Part shown: positions 57,326-58,869 of the stretch, one piece after another
Layout of the letters: every line of letters begins with the position of its first letter
Numbering within the stretch: the first letter of the stretch is position 1
From: an uncultured Olsenella sp.
Lineage (GTDB): Bacteria > Actinomycetota > Coriobacteriia > Coriobacteriales > Atopobiaceae
Direction: 5' to 3'
Assembly (NCBI GenBank): GCA_949291295.1
Contig: CASEVE010000011.1
Location: forward strand, 1 to 58,869
Length of the DNA stretch: 58,869 nucleotides
Notes under the pieces: generated by a model
Told to the model about the DNA's origin: nothing
The model's database searches: none
The model's input: the letters and a program-made list of their open reading frames with translations, nothing else
Translations under genes and position numbers: made by a program

Positions 57326-57336
57326 GGGAGGAGACC

Positions 57337-58869
57337 ATGGCAGTTGGAACCGCCGTCAAGGCACCCGCCGAGTACCGCTTCACCGTCAACGGCGAGGAGC
57401 AGGTCGTCACGTCCGACAAGCCGCTCCTGCGCTACCTGCGCGACGAGCTTCATCTCACCTCCGTCAAGGATGGCTGCTCCGAGGGCGCGTGCGGCACCTG
57501 CACCGTGCTCGTGGACGACCGCGCCACCAAGGCGTGCGTCCTCACCACGCGCCTGGCCGCGGGCCGCGACATCGTGACCGTGGAGGGCCTGCCCCACAAG
57601 GAGCAGGAGGCCTTCGTCTACGCCTTCGGTGCCGTGGGTGCCGTCCAGTGCGGGTTTTGCATCCCCGGCATGGTCATGGCGGGCGCGGCCCTCATCCACA
57701 AGGTGCCCGACCCCACCGAGGACCAGGTCAAGGTGGCCATTCGCGGCAACGTCTGCCGCTGCACCGGCTACAAGAAGATCATCGAGGGCATCCTGCTGGC
57801 CGCCGCCATCTTGCGGGGCGAGAAGAACATCGACCCCGAGCTCGAGCGCGGCGACGACTACGGCGTGGGCAAGCGCGCCTTCCGCGTGGACGTGCGCCGC
57901 AAGGTCCTCGGCTACGGCAAGTACCCCGACGACATCGACGAGCGCGACTTCCCCGACCTCACCTACGCCAGCGCCGTGCGCTCCAAGTACCCGCGCGCCC
58001 GCGTGGTCAAGATCGACGCCGAGAAGGCCCGCGCCATGCCGGGCGTCCTCGCCGTGCTCACGGCCGCCGACGTGCCCGTGAACGCCGTCGGCCACCTGCT
58101 CTACGACTGGGACGTCATGACGGCCGAGGGCGACATTACCCACTGCGTGGGCGACGCGATTGCCCTGGTAGTGGCCGAGGACGCGGCCACGCTCGAGAAG
58201 GCAAAGCGCGCCGTCAAGGTGGAGTACGAGGTCCTCGAGCCCGTGCGCTCCATCGAGGAGGCCCGCGCCGAGGGTGCGCCCGTGCTTCACGGCGCGTATC
58301 TCGCCTTTGGCAACTGGGTCACGCCAACCAACAACATCTGCCAGCAGCGCCACGTGGTCCGTGGCGACGCGGCCGCGGCGCTCGCGGGCGCCGCGCACAA
58401 GGTGACGCGTACCTTCAAGACGCCGTTCACCGAGCATGCGTTCCTCGAGCCGGAGTGCGCCGTCGCCTTCCCGTACAAGGACGGCGTGAAGGTCTGCTCG
58501 TCCGACCAGGGCGCCTACGACTCCCGCAAGGAGATCGCCCACATGCTCGGCTGGGACGCCACGCCGGAGCGCGTGGTCGTGGAGACCATGCTCGTGGGCG
58601 GCGGCTTCGGCGGCAAGGAGGACGTCTCCGTGCAGCACCTGGCCGCGCTCGCCGCGCTCGCCGTGAAGCGCCCGGTCAAGGTGCGCCTCACGCGCCAGGA
58701 GTCCATCAACTTCCACCCCAAGCGCCACTACATGGAGGGCACCTTCACCCTCGGGTGCGACGAGGACGGTACCTTCGTGGGCCTGGACTGCGAGATCAAC
58801 TTCGACACCGGCGCCTACGCGTCGCTCTGCGGCCCGGTCCTCGAGCGCGCCTGCACGCACTCCGTGGGC
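57337..58869 (+). CDS. Xanthine dehydrogenase, selenium-dependent type, 5' part (511+ codons, runs off the window)
   Basis: Molybdenum hydroxylase with fused subunits. Residues 1-160 carry two 2Fe-2S sites: CSEGACGTC with a later Cys, and CGFCIPG with CRCTGYK. From about 190 the molybdopterin-binding part begins (GYGKYPDD, then HAFLEPECAV, GGGFGGKED and KRHYMEGTF near the window end). It probably hydroxylates hypoxanthine or xanthine, with selenium as a labile cofactor (no in-frame TGA). The neighbours ssnA and ygfK mark this type rather than the ordinary XDH. The reading frame is open to the last base, so the gene continues. Confidence 0.93.
   Translation, partial: MAVGTAVKAPAEYRFTVNGEEQVVTSDKPLLRYLRDELHLTSVKDGCSEGACGTCTVLVDDRATKACVLTTRLAAGRDIVTVEGLPHKEQEAFVYAFGAVGAVQCGFCIPGMVMAGAALIHKVPDPTEDQVKVAIRGNVCRCTGYKKIIEGILLAAAILRGEKNIDPELERGDDYGVGKRAFRVDVRRKVLGYGKYPDDIDERDFPDLTYASAVRSKYPRARVVKIDAEKARAMPGVLAVLTAADVPVNAVGHLLYDWDVMTAEGDITHCVGDAIALVVAEDAATLEKAKRAVKVEYEVLEPVRSIEEARAEGAPVLHGAYLAFGNWVTPTNNICQQRHVVRGDAAAALAGAAHKVTRTFKTPFTEHAFLEPECAVAFPYKDGVKVCSSDQGAYDSRKEIAHMLGWDATPERVVVETMLVGGGFGGKEDVSVQHLAALAALAVKRPVKVRLTRQESINFHPKRHYMEGTFTLGCDEDGTFVGLDCEINFDTGAYASLCGPVLERACTHSVG

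Noticed and set aside
57337..58869. Selenocysteine codon in the xanthine dehydrogenase
   Set aside because: No in-frame TGA is present; the selenium in this family is a labile cofactor rather than selenocysteine.

Overview
The window is 58.9 kb of a high-GC chromosome. Codon use is strongly G/C-ending. Conserved gene groups (tmk-holB-ricT, metG-rsmA-tatD, gatCAB, a TatA/TatC pair, long-form hpf), lipoproteins and DUF5648-repeat secreted proteins, and the absence of any outer-membrane genes, fit an anaerobic Gram-positive actinobacterium. My best guess is class Coriobacteriia (Atopobiaceae, Olsenella-like); this is inference from gene style, not a database match. I see no rRNA, prophage, insertion-sequence transposase or CRISPR array.

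Layout. 0-0.6 kb: a tandem array of a composite motif. 0.6-7.6 kb: a small unknown gene, a MocR-type aminotransferase, a TPR protein, a STAS protein, tatA-tatC and topA. 7.8-10.9 kb: a GH2 glycosidase and a secreted DUF5648 protein. 11.1-14.4 kb: tmk-holB-ricT. 14.4-15.2 kb: a large inverted motif array. 15.3-21.7 kb: a PASTA lipoprotein, an 850-residue transglutaminase-like protein, queD, a GH5-like protein lacking both catalytic glutamates, rsmI and a XRE regulator. 21.9-25.4 kb: metG-rsmA-tatD. 25.6-36.1 kb: a flavodoxin-like protein, a third array just upstream of comF, a substrate-binding lipoprotein, hpf, a DegV protein, a dehydrogenase with a His/Cys tail, an NYN-LOTUS protein, a HEAT-like protein, a SurA-like protein and a DUF523-purine nucleoside phosphorylase fusion. 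36.3-38.3 kb: tRNA-Thr and a phosphate transporter with its DUF47 partner. 38.3-39.4 kb: a RelB/DinJ-PIN toxin-antitoxin pair bracketed by two copies of a palindromic element. 39.5-47.5 kb: a membrane XRE regulator, a HAD phosphatase, a threonine-aldolase-like lyase, ilvE and gatCAB. 47.8-50.1 kb: a secreted papain-like protein. 50.1 kb to the end: a purine module (YheO-like regulator, xanthine permease, ssnA, frameshifted ygfK, ferredoxin, and the 5' part of a selenium-dependent-type xanthine dehydrogenase).

The most unusual content is intergenic. Three arrays carry a 25-bp composite motif (GGTAC, 11 variable bases, TTTCTCGGC) repeated at 42-bp intervals. Exceptions are mostly 32 or 52 bp, so spacing changes by about one helical turn. 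Two of the arrays are inverted about a centre. The irregular steps break any reading frame, which points to a phased protein-binding array rather than coding DNA. Separate families of long hairpins also occur: one with a conserved 33-34-base loop and perfect stems of differing sequence, one with 34-bp stems, and one centred on GGGACNGTCCC that fills the gaps of the purine operon. A short motif, CTTCTCG(C/G)C, recurs in genes and in several of these elements.

In the purine module, the regulator is transcribed divergently from the permease across a gap holding a promoter and an inverted repeat that could be its operator. SsnA, YgfK, the ferredoxin and Xdh are the core of the known selenium-dependent molybdenum hydroxylase system for anaerobic purine breakdown. 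The PNP fusion at 35 kb could supply free bases. YgfK is interrupted here by a perfect 25-bp tandem duplication.
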